From Acetobacter pasteurianus subsp. pasteurianus LMG 1262 = NBRC 106471 (lineage in GTDB: Bacteria; Pseudomonadota; Alphaproteobacteria; Acetobacterales; Acetobacteraceae): a DNA stretch of 64,000 bases. The notes below the pieces were generated by a model that ran no database searches, was not told the origin of the DNA, and saw nothing but the letters and a program-made list of their open reading frames with translations. The stretch lies in NCBI RefSeq assembly GCF_000285275.1, contig NZ_CADO01000139.1, forward strand, positions 427,183 through 491,182, read 5' to 3'. This document shows positions 37,446-47,004 of the stretch, one piece after another; the first letter of the stretch is position 1, and each line of letters begins with the position of its first letter. A program made the position numbers and the translations under genes.

Positions 37446-39476
37446 GTGATTATGCTGCGCGCCCTGAAAACAGATTGCAAAAATATAGCCCGCAAGGCTG
37501 GCGTATGGAGTTTACGCCAGTACTTGGGGTTTGCCCTTAAAACAACACGCTGGACGTTTCGGGTAAACGAGCAGGCATGGCCGCTGTTAACCAGCCAGAA
37601 CGGGCAAACAGCGGTTGTGGCTTTCTGGCACGAAATATTGCCCCTTACACCAGCCCTGTGGTGGTGGGCCGAGCCCCAAAACCCCCATATCCGCCTGCGG
37701 GTGCTGATAAGCCGCAACCGTGATGGCCGCATGATAGCAGATGTGGTGGCCCCGTGGCGTATCTGGTCCATTGCCGGATCATCAGATTCCAAAGGAAAAA
37801 ACAAAGGTGGGGCAGCAGCCCTTAGGCGGATGCGCGCAAGCTTGCGCAATGCCACCCTTGTTGCCATTACGCCCGATGGCCCCCGTGGCCCGCGCAGGCA
37901 AGCGCAGCAGGGCACACTGGCTCTTGCCAAATTGGCGGGCAAGCCGATTGTGTTGGTGGGTGCAACCTGCACGGGCATACGGCTAAAAACATGGGATAAA
38001 ATGATTTTCCCCCTGCCTTTTGGGCGCGGCACCATGGCCTGTGCACCCCCTATAGATATGCAGCGGCATAATCAGGAAGAAGGCAGCGGCGGCGAAACAT
38101 TTACCCAAAAGTTGGAACATGCGCTGGATAACATGATGCATCTTGCGCAACAGCCTTCCAGCATGTCTTCCCCTGCCGGTTACTCGCAGGAAAGAGTAGC
38201 CCTTAGCCCACTTTCCCTTATGCCTTCGCGCGTCTGGCAGGCTGCGGCTACCGTTCTTTCCCCTGCTCTGCCCTTTTTTCTGAGATGGCGGCAAACTAAG
38301 GGAAAGGAAATTCCATCCCGCGTGCGGGAAAAAATGGGTTTTCCTTCACGCTCTCGAGGCACTGCAAATCTGATATGGTTCCATGCTGCCAGTGTGGGAG
38401 AAACCGTTTCTATCCTGCCACTTGTTTCTGCATGTCTGGCGCAGAAATCAGATTTTCAAGTGCTGGTCACAACTGGCACGGTTACGGCTGCGCGGCTATT
38501 GGCGCAGCGTCTTGCGCATCCGCGCGTTGTGCATCAGTTCATGCCGCTGGATGTGCCGCGTTGGGGCAAACGCTTTTTAGATTACTGGCAGCCAAAGGCC
38601 GCTATTTTTACAGAAAGCGAATTATGGCCCAATATGCTGGGGCTATGCCATACGCGTAATATTCCCGTTATGCTGGTAAATGGCCGTATGTCTGCTTCTT
38701 CCTTTAAGGGGTGGCAGCGTATGGGGCTTGTGGCACGGCGGATGCTGGAGCGTTTTGCGTGGGTTTCCGCACGCTCGGATGAAGACGCACAGCGCCTACA
38801 ACAGTTGGGTGCCACCAAGCTGCTTGAAACGGGAGACCTGAAAACAGCCGCCCCGCCCTTGCCGGTGGATGAGGCTGAATTGGCGCGCTTGAAGGAGCGT
38901 TTGGCAGGCCGCAGGATTTTTGCTGCGGTTTCTACCCATCAGGGTGAAGAACAGCAGATTGCTCAGGCTGCCAAGCTGATCCGGCGAGATTACCCGGATG
39001 TGCTTGTACTGGTTATTCCACGTCATCCAGAGCGCGGAGCAGATTTAAGCGTGATGCTGGGCTATGTGCCACGCCGCGGTGCCGGGCAAATTCCCACAGA
39101 AGATGATTTGCTTTGGGTATGCGATACACTGGGTGAGTTAGGGCTGTTTTTCCGTCTGGCATCCTGCGTGTTTATTGGCAACAGCCTGCCCGGTGTATTG
39201 GGTGGTGGTGGCGGACATAATCCGTTCGAGCCCGCACGGCTAGGCTGTGCCATTTCATCTGGCCCATTGGTGCAGAACTTTACAGATGCCTTTGCGCACA
39301 TGGCCACAGGCATTACAATTGTAAACACTGCGCAGGACCTTGCAGCATGGGTGCGGGACATGTTTGCCAACCCTGCCAAACGGCAACAGCTTGCAGATAA
39401 CGTGCAACGCATTGCCACAGCCAATGCAGACCTGCCGGAACGTCTGGCAAAGCATATTCTAGCGCAGATATGGTAA
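37446..39476 (+). CDS. waaA: Fusion of DUF374 acyltransferase-like domain and Kdo transferase
   Basis: A 676-residue two-part protein. Residues 1 to about 235 are a DUF374 (lysophospholipid acyltransferase-like) domain with VVAFWHEILPL, SRNRDGRMIADV and ITPDGPRGPRRQAQQGTL. Residues from about 257 are a complete WaaA/KdtA glycosyltransferase (GT30), including its hydrophobic N-terminus, the catalytic glutamate in FHAASVGET, ESELWPNM, and GNSLPGVLGGGGGHNPFEPA. WaaA moves Kdo onto lipid A precursors at the inner membrane. The domains are usually separate adjacent genes, and the frame is unbroken here. Start is GTG 37446 or ATG 37452. The stop overlaps lpxK. Confidence 0.92.
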   Translation: MIMLRALKTDCKNIARKAGVWSLRQYLGFALKTTRWTFRVNEQAWPLLTSQNGQTAVVAFWHEILPLTPALWWWAEPQNPHIRLRVLISRNRDGRMIADVVAPWRIWSIAGSSDSKGKNKGGAAALRRMRASLRNATLVAITPDGPRGPRRQAQQGTLALAKLAGKPIVLVGATCTGIRLKTWDKMIFPLPFGRGTMACAPPIDMQRHNQEEGSGGETFTQKLEHALDNMMHLAQQPSSMSSPAGYSQERVALSPLSLMPSRVWQAAATVLSPALPFFLRWRQTKGKEIPSRVREKMGFPSRSRGTANLIWFHAASVGETVSILPLVSACLAQKSDFQVLVTTGTVTAARLLAQRLAHPRVVHQFMPLDVPRWGKRFLDYWQPKAAIFTESELWPNMLGLCHTRNIPVMLVNGRMSASSFKGWQRMGLVARRMLERFAWVSARSDEDAQRLQQLGATKLLETGDLKTAAPPLPVDEAELARLKERLAGRRIFAAVSTHQGEEQQIAQAAKLIRRDYPDVLVLVIPRHPERGADLSVMLGYVPRRGAGQIPTEDDLLWVCDTLGELGLFFRLASCVFIGNSLPGVLGGGGGHNPFEPARLGCAISSGPLVQNFTDAFAHMATGITIVNTAQDLAAWVRDMFANPAKRQQLADNVQRIATANADLPERLAKHILAQIW

Positions 39477-40465
39477 GGCTGCGTGCCCCTGCGTTTTGGA
39501 GCCAGCCTTCTGCCAAAATAAGGCCGCTCTTGTTATCTCCATTTTCTGCCATTGTGGCGGCAATAACAGCACGTAAACAGCGCCAGATAGGTTGGGCAGC
39601 ACCGGTGCCCGTGCTGTGCTGCGGGAATATCTCCGTAGGTGGCACAGGCAAAACCACGGTGGTGCTGGATCTGGCGGAGCGCTTGCTCCAGCGGGGTAAA
39701 AATCCTCACATCCTTACGCGCGGATACGGTGGACGCCTGCGCGCCACAACACGGGTAAACCCGGCACAACACACCGCGCAGGATGTGGGGGATGAACCCT
39801 TACTGCTGGCACAGCTTTGCCCCGTATGGGTTGGAGCAGACCGCGCAGAGTCTGCCCGCATGGCTGTGGCTGCTGGTGCAGATTGCCTGTTGATGGACGA
39901 TGGCTTTCAAAATCCGTTCCTCCACAAAAATTTGTCCTTACTGGTGGTGGATGGTGGTGTGGGTTTGGGTAATGACCATGTTTTGCCAGCAGGACCGTTA
40001 CGGGAGCAGCCATTGCAGGCCTTTGCGCGGGCACAGGCCACAGTTTTGATCGGGCCGGATAAAACAGGCTTTCAGGAACGGTTTAGCAAAGTGGCCCCGC
40101 ACCTTATGCGGGCAGAGTTACGGCAGTCCGATACTGTTAGCGCGCTACAAGGCCAGCGTTGTGTGGCATTTGCTGGGTTGGGCCGGCCTGAAAAGTTTTT
40201 TGAAGGGCTTAAAAACTGCAATGTTGCCTTAGCGCAGACCGTAGCCTTTCCTGATCATTATTTTTATAAACAACAGGATTTGGCGCGTCTGGCAGATATG
40301 GCAGTTTCTCTGCAGGCGCGTTTGGTGACAACACCCAAGGATGCCGTGCGTTTGCCTGAATACTTCCGCCACAAAGTGATAACCGTTGGGGTAGAACTGG
40401 TATGGCAGAACCCTGCCGCGCCAAAGATCTTGCTGGACCAGTTTTTGAATGGAGCAGCAGGATGA
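39470..40465 (+). CDS. lpxK: Tetraacyldisaccharide 4'-kinase
   Basis: A 331-residue inner-membrane-associated kinase phosphorylating lipid A disaccharide at position 4'. The P-loop is CGNISVGGTGKTTVVLDLA, and LLMDDGFQNPFLHKNLSLLV is diagnostic. It overlaps waaA by seven bases and lpxL by four, giving a compact waaA-lpxK-lpxL unit. Confidence 0.95.
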   Translation: MVRLRAPAFWSQPSAKIRPLLLSPFSAIVAAITARKQRQIGWAAPVPVLCCGNISVGGTGKTTVVLDLAERLLQRGKNPHILTRGYGGRLRATTRVNPAQHTAQDVGDEPLLLAQLCPVWVGADRAESARMAVAAGADCLLMDDGFQNPFLHKNLSLLVVDGGVGLGNDHVLPAGPLREQPLQAFARAQATVLIGPDKTGFQERFSKVAPHLMRAELRQSDTVSALQGQRCVAFAGLGRPEKFFEGLKNCNVALAQTVAFPDHYFYKQQDLARLADMAVSLQARLVTTPKDAVRLPEYFRHKVITVGVELVWQNPAAPKILLDQFLNGAAG

Positions 40466-41385
40466 GCAATAAAGCCCTTACCACTGCCCTGATGCAGGCA
40501 GAGGCTCTTTTGGCAAGCGGTTTGCTGAAGTTTCTGACATGGCTTGGCCCTGCCACCGCATCCAATGTTGCGGGGGGTGTCTGCCGGTTTGTTGGCCCTA
40601 AACTACCAGTTTCTGGTGTGGCCTATCGCAATCTGGAACTCGCCATGCCAGAGCTAACCCCACAGCAGCGCCGCCAGATTGTGCACGGTGTGTGGGAAAA
40701 CCTGGGCCGTACGGTTGGAGAACTGCCTCATATTGCGGCCTTGCAGGAAAACACACCTTCCGGCCCGGGGCTTGAGGTTCAGGGTGCTGAATATTTGGAG
40801 GAGCAGGCCCGCAAAGGTGGATCTGTTCTGTTTGTATCCGGTCATATCGGAAATTGGGAAATGCTGCCCCCCGGAGTGGCCCGACATGGCACACCTTTTG
40901 CCTCTTTCTATCGTGCCGCAGGCAACCCGTTGATAGATGGCATGATCCGCCGTTTGCGTGATAAAGCCATGGGTAACACGCCTGTGCCATTGTTTGCCAA
41001 AGGGGCCAGAGGCGCGCGCGAGGCACTCTCTTACGTCTCCAAGGGCGGCAGGTTGGGTATGTTGGTTGACCAGAAAATGAATGACGGCATTGAGGTCTCA
41101 TTCTTCGGCCGCCCGGCCATGACAGCCCCTGCCCTTGCCGCCATGGCGCTGCGTTATCGCTGCCCGGTTATTCCTGGCTATGTGGAACGCCTCGGCCCGG
41201 CCCGCTTGCGTATTGTGGTTGAACCGCCGTTGGATCTGCCAGATACGGGAGACCGCAAGCAGGACCTGCACACATTGGTGCAGATGATCAATGATCGCCT
41301 TGAAGCATGGATACGGCGCAAGCCAGAAAGCTGGCTGTGGTTGCACCGGCGCTGGCCCAAGGAACTTTATAAGCGCAAGGCCTAG
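40462..41385 (+). CDS. lpxL: Lipid A biosynthesis acyltransferase (LpxL/HtrB family)
   Basis: A 307-residue inner-membrane enzyme adding secondary acyl chains to Kdo-lipid A. The catalytic HX4E motif is in FVSGHIGNWEMLPP, followed by MLVDQKMNDGIEVSFFGRPA, typical of the family. ATG 40462 overlaps the lpxK stop (ATGA). Whether it adds laurate or another chain cannot be told. Confidence 0.92.
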   Translation: MSNKALTTALMQAEALLASGLLKFLTWLGPATASNVAGGVCRFVGPKLPVSGVAYRNLELAMPELTPQQRRQIVHGVWENLGRTVGELPHIAALQENTPSGPGLEVQGAEYLEEQARKGGSVLFVSGHIGNWEMLPPGVARHGTPFASFYRAAGNPLIDGMIRRLRDKAMGNTPVPLFAKGARGAREALSYVSKGGRLGMLVDQKMNDGIEVSFFGRPAMTAPALAAMALRYRCPVIPGYVERLGPARLRIVVEPPLDLPDTGDRKQDLHTLVQMINDRLEAWIRRKPESWLWLHRRWPKELYKRKA

Positions 41386-41507
41386 TTTTTGGCAGTTTGC
41401 ATGTAAGGCATGGGCCGAATGCAGGCCTGTGCGCTCGTCTTGCCACATGTAAAGGCGTATGATGCGCTCAGTCTTTAATGCCTTATTTTATCAGGAGTTA
41501 CAGTAAT

Positions 41508-42305
41508 ATGTCTTCACCCAGCCCTGCCCTTGCCACTCGTTTGGAAGCCGCACGGGCTGTGGTGCATGATGCTGCACAAATGGCCATGGCCATGCGTCCG
41601 CCACCGGGTGGGCCGCAGGCATCGCAAAAATCTGCGCAGGATTGGCTGACAGAAACAGACGGCGCAGTAGAAGCCTTTATTGCTAACCGCATGAAAGCTC
41701 TTTTCCCCGATGATGGTTTTCAGGGCGAAGAAGGTGGCGTGGCTCGTACCGGTAGTCTACGTTGGGTGGTGGACCCTATTGATGGCACGTCCAACTATGC
41801 CCGTGGCCGTTGCCGGTGGTGTATTTCACTCGGTCTGCTGGATGGTGATGAGCCCGTGGCCGGTGTGATTGATGCTCCAGCATTGGGCGAGGTTTACACC
41901 GCCTTGCGTGGGTATGGCGCATTTTTAAATGGCAAGCGTATTCAGGCTTCTCCGGTGAAGGACCCCGCCAGTTCCATGATTGAAATGGGCTGGAGCAACA
42001 GAGTGCCCAAACCTGTGTTCATGGAAAAAATGGATGCCATTATGGCAATGGGCACCATGCCCCGTTCTGGCGGTTGTGGTGCGCTGGCGCTGGCTGATGT
42101 GGCAAGCGGGCGGCTGGATGGCTATATCGAAATTGTTATCAACTTGTGGGATGTAGCAGCAGCCCTGCCCTTGCTGGCAGAAGCCGGGGCACGTGTTTCT
42201 CCCTTTTTGCAGGAAGGTGGGCTTACGGGGCCAGCTACAATTCTGGCTGCAAACCCGCATATTGCGCAGGCTCTTTCCAAGGCTGTGTCCATTCCGCTGG
42301 CATAA
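41508..42305 (+). CDS. Inositol monophosphatase family protein
   Basis: A 265-residue metal-dependent phosphatase. The metal motifs are intact: FQGEEGGV, VVDPIDGTSNYARG and NLWDVAAALPLLAEAGA. Substrates of the family include inositol phosphate, histidinol phosphate and 3'-phosphoadenosine 5'-phosphate; this one is not the HisN at 57.4 kb. A CysQ-like role in clearing PAP made by the PAPS route is possible but unproven. ATG 41508 follows AGGAG. Confidence 0.85.
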   Translation: MSSPSPALATRLEAARAVVHDAAQMAMAMRPPPGGPQASQKSAQDWLTETDGAVEAFIANRMKALFPDDGFQGEEGGVARTGSLRWVVDPIDGTSNYARGRCRWCISLGLLDGDEPVAGVIDAPALGEVYTALRGYGAFLNGKRIQASPVKDPASSMIEMGWSNRVPKPVFMEKMDAIMAMGTMPRSGGCGALALADVASGRLDGYIEIVINLWDVAAALPLLAEAGARVSPFLQEGGLTGPATILAANPHIAQALSKAVSIPLA

Positions 42306-42396
42306 ATGAAAAACATGCACGCTGGGCCTTTCTGCGGCCACAAAAGCGTGCTTTCTAGCAGATCATATTTACCGGCTTATTGTGGAGAATTCCGGC

Positions 42397-43242
42397 ATGC
42401 GTCTGGTTACTCACCTCTCTTCTGCTTCTCTGGCTTTGGCTGCAGCGTTTTCTCTGTGCGTTGTGGCACCGGCTCAGGCGGCTGATAAGCCGCAGGCGCT
42501 GGTTGATAAGGCTGCCCTGAGCGTACAGGATGTTTTTGTAGGCGCAACTGGGCAAAGCCCGATGGTAACCAATCTGGCCAAGGCACGTGCCGTAATGGTG
42601 TGCCCAGATATGTTCCGCATGTCTATTGCATTTGGTGGCGCGCATGGTGGTTGCCTGCTGTTGGCGCGTGATGCACGTGGTTCATGGTCTGATCCGGCAT
42701 TTTACACCCTTAGCACCGCATCATTCGGTTTGCAGTTTGGAGTGCAGAGTTCCGAGATCGTTTTCTTTGTCATGACAGATCGCGGCTTGCAGGCCCTGCT
42801 GGATAGCCAGTTCCAGTTTTCTTCCAATGCTGGAGCTTCTTTTGCCAGCATGAGCACGGCAGTTGCTAAAGGAAATGCGGGTGCACGCAACACGGATATT
42901 CTGATCGCCCAGAAATCTCAGGGTGTGTTTGCCGGCGCTTCCCTGGGGGGCAGCAAGCTGACAGTGAACAGTGATGCCAACCGTGAATACTACAAGCAGA
43001 GTGTTGGGCCGGAAGATATTGTGGTGAGCATGCGTGTGAATAACCCGGATGCAGATCCCCTGCGGAGTGTGCTGATGCGTTATGCCGCCATGGCAAAAAA
43101 CGTAAGTGCATCTTCCACATCCTCACGCGCATCTAACAGCAATACGGTTTCTCAGAGCGATGCAGATGCTCTGGCAGCAGATACCGTTGGGGCATCTGGC
43201 GGTGGTGGTATCAAGCAGGAAAGCCTGAGCCCTTCTAGATAA
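42397..43242 (+). CDS. SYLF (YSC84-type) lipid-binding domain protein, secreted
   Basis: A 281-residue protein with a Sec signal peptide (ALAAAFSLCVVAPAQAA) and a SYLF domain from about residue 40 to 220: LAKARAVMVCPDMFRMSIAFG, YTLSTASFGLQFGVQSSE, and GASLGGSKLTVNSDAN. SYLF domains bind phosphoinositides in eukaryotes; bacterial ligands are unclear. The last 50 residues are Ser/Ala-rich. ATG 42397 lies behind GGAG, which decides the start. Confidence 0.87.
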   Translation: MRLVTHLSSASLALAAAFSLCVVAPAQAADKPQALVDKAALSVQDVFVGATGQSPMVTNLAKARAVMVCPDMFRMSIAFGGAHGGCLLLARDARGSWSDPAFYTLSTASFGLQFGVQSSEIVFFVMTDRGLQALLDSQFQFSSNAGASFASMSTAVAKGNAGARNTDILIAQKSQGVFAGASLGGSKLTVNSDANREYYKQSVGPEDIVVSMRVNNPDADPLRSVLMRYAAMAKNVSASSTSSRASNSNTVSQSDADALAADTVGASGGGGIKQESLSPSR

Positions 43243-43260
43243 GTTTTTCTGGGTTAAAGT

Positions 43261-43303
43261 ATTAAGCGCTTTTTGCCCGTATGGGTGGAAAGCGCTTAAT
43301 TTG
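43261..43303. terminator. Bidirectional terminator between SYLF gene and mltG
   Basis: A perfect 12-base stem ATTAAGCGCTTT (43261-43272) with AAAGCGCTTAAT (43289-43300), with an inner CCC/GGG pair. It is followed by TTTG on the + strand. The mltG stop codon lies inside the right arm. Confidence 0.75.
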
Positions 43304-44330
43304 TATTACGCTGCCGAAAAGCAGAAACATTCCGATTATGTTCGGCCAGAGTGGTGGAAAAATTATGCCCACCATTGCCATTTGCCACAAAGAAAAGAGC
43401 ATCCCCACTGGCTGGATGCGCCGCGGCTTCTAATGAAGACATGCCGGGTGAGCAAATAGGCCCGGGAGGCAACCCCGTAACAGCATACGTATTATAGGGA
43501 TCTGGCGTAGCGAGATCTGAGTGCGTAAGAGCCCGCCCTAGCGGTGGATTGCCATGCGTTATGGCATAAATCACGGTAGGGTCTGTTTGCAGTTTCATAC
43601 CCTTTTGCAGGCGGTTTAGAAAAACGCGCGCAACCATGGGCCTTTCTGCTGGTAAAGCTGTTTCTTTTTCTATCAGGGAAGCCAGCACAAGCAGAACCTG
43701 CGGTGAGGATATAGTGCCATCCAAAGCCGGATCATGCTTTCGCCAGACAGTATCCAGCGCCGTTTGCATGGCGTTTTGTGCACGCTTTACAATATCTGCC
43801 CGCTGGCTATTTCTCAGGTAATTATAAGTTTGTGGTAATGTGCTGCCCTCTGCGGGCAAAGGTGCCTCGCCTTCCAAAAAAGGCGCAGAAGCAATAACGG
43901 CCTGAATCTGGTGGGCAGAAAGCCCTTCCGGAATGGTCAGCTTATGTAAAACCGGTTTGCCGTGCCGCAGAATAAACAGCGCATTCTGCATGGAAACATG
44001 TTGTGGAAAATGCAGTTCTGCAGCGTGTAGCTGGCCACTTTTACGCGTAAGAGAAATGGCGGTTACAAACAGCTTATCTGTGAACCAGCCAGACGGCAGC
44101 ACCTGTGCCTGTTGTAGCGCGCTTATCGTGCTGGCGTAGCCACCATGTGGCACCACAACATCCGTAGCCACTGGCAGAGGCCCCGGTTTTGTATAGCTAT
44201 ACCATGCAAAAAAACCTGTTCCTCCCCCTGCTAATGCAGAAAGAAGAAACAGGCCCCCTAGCCATTTCAGGGCAGCACGGCCTTTTTGGGCTGGCTGTTT
44301 TACAGGCTTCTTTTTCGGTTTAGACGCCAC
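43296..44330 (-). CDS. mltG: Endolytic murein transglycosylase
   Basis: A 344-residue inner-membrane protein: basic N-terminus, one membrane helix (about residues 22-45), then a YceG/MltG periplasmic domain. The catalytic glutamate is in LASLIEKETALPAERP, followed by VARVFLNRL and LQTDPTVIYA. MltG cuts nascent glycan strands and sets their length. The start is uncertain: GTG 44330 or TTG 44336, both inside fabF. mltG after fabF is a common order in alphaproteobacteria. Confidence 0.9.
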   Translation of the reverse strand: MASKPKKKPVKQPAQKGRAALKWLGGLFLLSALAGGGTGFFAWYSYTKPGPLPVATDVVVPHGGYASTISALQQAQVLPSGWFTDKLFVTAISLTRKSGQLHAAELHFPQHVSMQNALFILRHGKPVLHKLTIPEGLSAHQIQAVIASAPFLEGEAPLPAEGSTLPQTYNYLRNSQRADIVKRAQNAMQTALDTVWRKHDPALDGTISSPQVLLVLASLIEKETALPAERPMVARVFLNRLQKGMKLQTDPTVIYAITHGNPPLGRALTHSDLATPDPYNTYAVTGLPPGPICSPGMSSLEAAAHPASGDALFFVANGNGGHNFSTTLAEHNRNVSAFRQRNTN

Positions 44331-45630
44331 GCACAATCAGGCTGGCATTTGTGCCGCCAAATCCAAAGCTGTTGGAAAGAGCCACGTTGATTTCCCGCTG
44401 CTGTGCCGTGTGGGCAATGCGGTCAATCACGCTTTCACGTGATGGATTGTCTAGGTTCAGCGTAGGCGGTGCCACGTTATCCCGAATAGCTAGAATGGAG
44501 AAAATGGCTTCCACAGCACCAGCCGCACCAAGCAAATGGCCTGTTGCAGATTTGGTGGAAGACATGGCCAGCTTACGGGCATCATCACCAAACAGACGTT
44601 CAACGGCTTCTAGCTCAAGATCATCCGCCATGGTGGAGGTGCCGTGAGCATTGACGTAGTTGATATCTGCCGGGGTAAGGTCTGCACTTTTCAGTGCAGC
44701 GCGCATGGCGCGGTATGCCCCGTAATGGCCTTCTGCCGGTGCGGTAATGTGGTATGCATCACCAGACATGCCGTAGCCGATAATTTCGCCATAAATCTTG
44801 GCGCCACGGGCTTTGGCGTGTTCGTATTCTTCCAGCACCACAACGCCGGAACCTTCACCCATTACAAAACCATCGCGGTCTTTATCCCATGGGCGGGAGG
44901 CTTTTCCGGGTGTGTCATTAAAGCCGGTGGACAGCGCACGGGCCGAGCAGAAGCCAGCAATACCCAATGGGCAAACGGTTGCTTCCGCACCACCTGCCAC
45001 CATTACATCGGCATCACCAAACATGATAATGCGCGCAGCATCACCAATGGCATGCACGCCGGTGGCGCAAGCTGTGACAACTGAATGGTTTGGCCCCTGG
45101 AAACCATATTTGATGGAAACATGGCCAGAAACCAGATTGATGAGAGCGGACGGGATAAAGAACGGCGAAAGACGCCGTGCCCGACCTTCATGCACGGTAA
45201 TGGAGGCATCATAGATGGTTTGCAAACCACCAATGCCAGAGCCAATCATCACACCGGTGCGGCATTTATCTTCTTCGGTTTCAGGTTTCCAACCGGAATC
45301 CTCCACCGCTTCCGTTGCTGCCACCAACCCCATGTGAATGAAGCGGTCCATTTTGCGCTGGTCTTTGGGGGAAATCCACTCGGAAAGTGTAAGCTTTCCT
45401 TCTGCGGTCGGCCCTTCCGGCACTTCCCCAGCCACATGGGCCGGCAGATCGCTTGGGTCGAACTGCGTGATTCTACCAATCCCGCTTTCGCCTGCAATCA
45501 GACGTGACCATACGTTTTCAACGCCCAGACCCAGAGGTCCGACGATGCCCATTCCGGTGACGACTACCCGTCTCCGTCCAGAATTTACTCCGGCCGACTG
45601 CAACAAACCAGCCCGCTCCCTGTTCTGCAC
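44320..45630 (-). CDS. fabF: 3-oxoacyl-ACP synthase II
   Basis: A 436-residue condensing enzyme for fatty-acid elongation. The catalytic triad is visible: Cys in VVTACATGVHAIGDA, His in NAHGTSTMADDLE and His in SATGHLLGAAGAVE. GTG 45630 is preceded by GAGGGA with good spacing, so the protein has about 18 extra residues before the usual RRVVVTGMGIVGPLG start. acpP lies directly upstream. Confidence 0.95.
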   Translation of the reverse strand: MQNRERAGLLQSAGVNSGRRRVVVTGMGIVGPLGLGVENVWSRLIAGESGIGRITQFDPSDLPAHVAGEVPEGPTAEGKLTLSEWISPKDQRKMDRFIHMGLVAATEAVEDSGWKPETEEDKCRTGVMIGSGIGGLQTIYDASITVHEGRARRLSPFFIPSALINLVSGHVSIKYGFQGPNHSVVTACATGVHAIGDAARIIMFGDADVMVAGGAEATVCPLGIAGFCSARALSTGFNDTPGKASRPWDKDRDGFVMGEGSGVVVLEEYEHAKARGAKIYGEIIGYGMSGDAYHITAPAEGHYGAYRAMRAALKSADLTPADINYVNAHGTSTMADDLELEAVERLFGDDARKLAMSSTKSATGHLLGAAGAVEAIFSILAIRDNVAPPTLNLDNPSRESVIDRIAHTAQQREINVALSNSFGFGGTNASLIVRGV

Positions 45631-45694
45631 GTATATGGTCCCTCAAATAGCAGAGGGACCCACAGTTTCCGTTAAACGCAAAAGTACCTGAAAA

Positions 45695-45934
45695 TCAGGC
45701 AGCTTTCTGCTTTTCGATGTAATCGATAGCATCTTTAACGGTGGTGATTTTTTCCGCTGCATCTTCCGGGATTTCGACATTGAAGGCTTCTTCAAACGCC
45801 ATCACCAGCTCAACGGTATCAAGGCTGTCAGCGCCCAGGTCATCGATGAACGATGCATCCGGTGTGACCTTGCTTTCCTCGACGCCGAGATGCTCGACCA
45901 CGATTTTCTTAACCTTATCAGCGATTTCGCTCAT
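45695..45934 (-). CDS. acpP: Acyl carrier protein
   Basis: A 79-residue acidic protein carrying acyl chains on a phosphopantetheine arm attached to the serine in [13 protein letters not shown]. It feeds FabD, FabF, FabG and FabI in this window and the lipid A acyltransferases. It sits between fabG and fabF, the usual order, with a 304-base leader upstream. Confidence 0.98.
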   Translation of the reverse strand: MSEIADKVKKIVVEHLGVEESKVTPDASFIDDLGADSLDTVELVMAFEEAFNVEIPEDAAEKITTVKDAIDYIEKQKAA

Positions 45935-46238
45935 CTGTCTTTGTATCCCATAGGCCCGGTTTTACATGCGGGCAGGTTGTTCTGGTGCCTGCTCTACCAC
46001 AACCCCCATTGGTAGAAGAATAGAAAACAGCACTGCTTCCGTTATTCTTCCCCAGCAACAGGGGTTGCGGGCGCTTAGCACGTTTTTCCATCACAAGCCA
46101 AGGCAAACCGGAAAAGACTTTCTTCCGGCCCCTCGGCCATGTGCGTGTTTGTATAGTCTGTCTGCCACATCTGAAAGGATTTTGCACCCTCTCTTCTGCG
46201 CAGGCAAACGCAGAGGCCAAGTTTAAGGGCGTTACCCC
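45935..46238. other. Leader between fabG and acpP
   Basis: Holds no convincing gene. A hairpin CCGGAA/TTCCGG at 46108-46128 may weaken read-through from fabG, and the acpP promoter is probably nearer 45935-46050. ACP is made in large excess over the enzymes, so its own promoter here is expected; no consensus was confirmed. Confidence 0.4.
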
Positions 46239-46982
46239 TTAAACCATTGCCATACCGCCGTTTACATGCAGCGTGGTGCCCGTAACCCATGCTGCTTCGT
46301 CCGATGCCAGATACAGCACGGCAGAAGCCACATCTTCTGGCTGCCCCAGACGGCCCAGCGGAATCGCGCCCAGCAGTTTTTCTTTCTGCGCGTCTGGCAG
46401 AACGTCTGTCATGGGGGTCACAATAAAGCCCGGTGCCACCACGTTTACCGTAACACCACGCGGCCCAGCTTCCTGTGCTAGAGATTTGCTCATGCCCGTA
46501 ATGCCAGCTTTTGCCGCGGCATAGTTGGCCTGCCCGGCATTGCCGGTAGAGCCAATAACAGAGGAAATGTTGATAATACGCCCTGCCCGACGGCGCAGCA
46601 TGCCCTTAAGCGCTGCACGGCACAGCCGGAAAGGAGAAGACAGATCAACGTTTAAAACCTGATCCCAGTCTTCATCTTTCATGCGCAGGGCCAGCATATC
46701 GCGCGTTAGGCCTGCATTGTTCACCAGAATATCAATAGGAGCCCCGGCAGCTTCTTCTGCCTTGGCAATCAGGCCATCGGCTTCTGCTGGGTCAGAAAGG
46801 TTGGCTGCCACGTAGAATGCGCGCCCTTCTCCCAGTTCTTCTGCCTGTTTCTGCAACACGGCTTCACGCGTGCCAGACAGCACCACTTTTGCGCCCTGTG
46901 CGTGCAGCAAACGCGCAATGGCGCTGCCAATGCCACCGGTTGCGCCTGTAACCAGTGCGGTTTTTCCGTCCAGTTTGAACAT
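46239..46982 (-). CDS. fabG: 3-oxoacyl-ACP reductase
   Basis: A 247-residue SDR enzyme reducing 3-oxoacyl-ACP with NADPH. The cofactor motif ALVTGATGGIGSAIA, NNAG in DILVNNAGLTRD, and the catalytic Ser-Tyr-Lys in ISSVIGSTGNAGQANYAAAK are intact. It follows fabD by 22 bases. Confidence 0.96.
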   Translation of the reverse strand: MFKLDGKTALVTGATGGIGSAIARLLHAQGAKVVLSGTREAVLQKQAEELGEGRAFYVAANLSDPAEADGLIAKAEEAAGAPIDILVNNAGLTRDMLALRMKDEDWDQVLNVDLSSPFRLCRAALKGMLRRRAGRIINISSVIGSTGNAGQANYAAAKAGITGMSKSLAQEAGPRGVTVNVVAPGFIVTPMTDVLPDAQKEKLLGAIPLGRLGQPEDVASAVLYLASDEAAWVTGTTLHVNGGMAMV

Positions 46983-47004
46983 GATATGTATTTACCAGCT
47001 GTTT

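Noticed and set aside
45918..46220. Possible small minus-strand gene between fabG and acpP
   Set aside because: It would overlap acpP, and the translation has no domain or sensible composition; the region is better read as the acpP leader.
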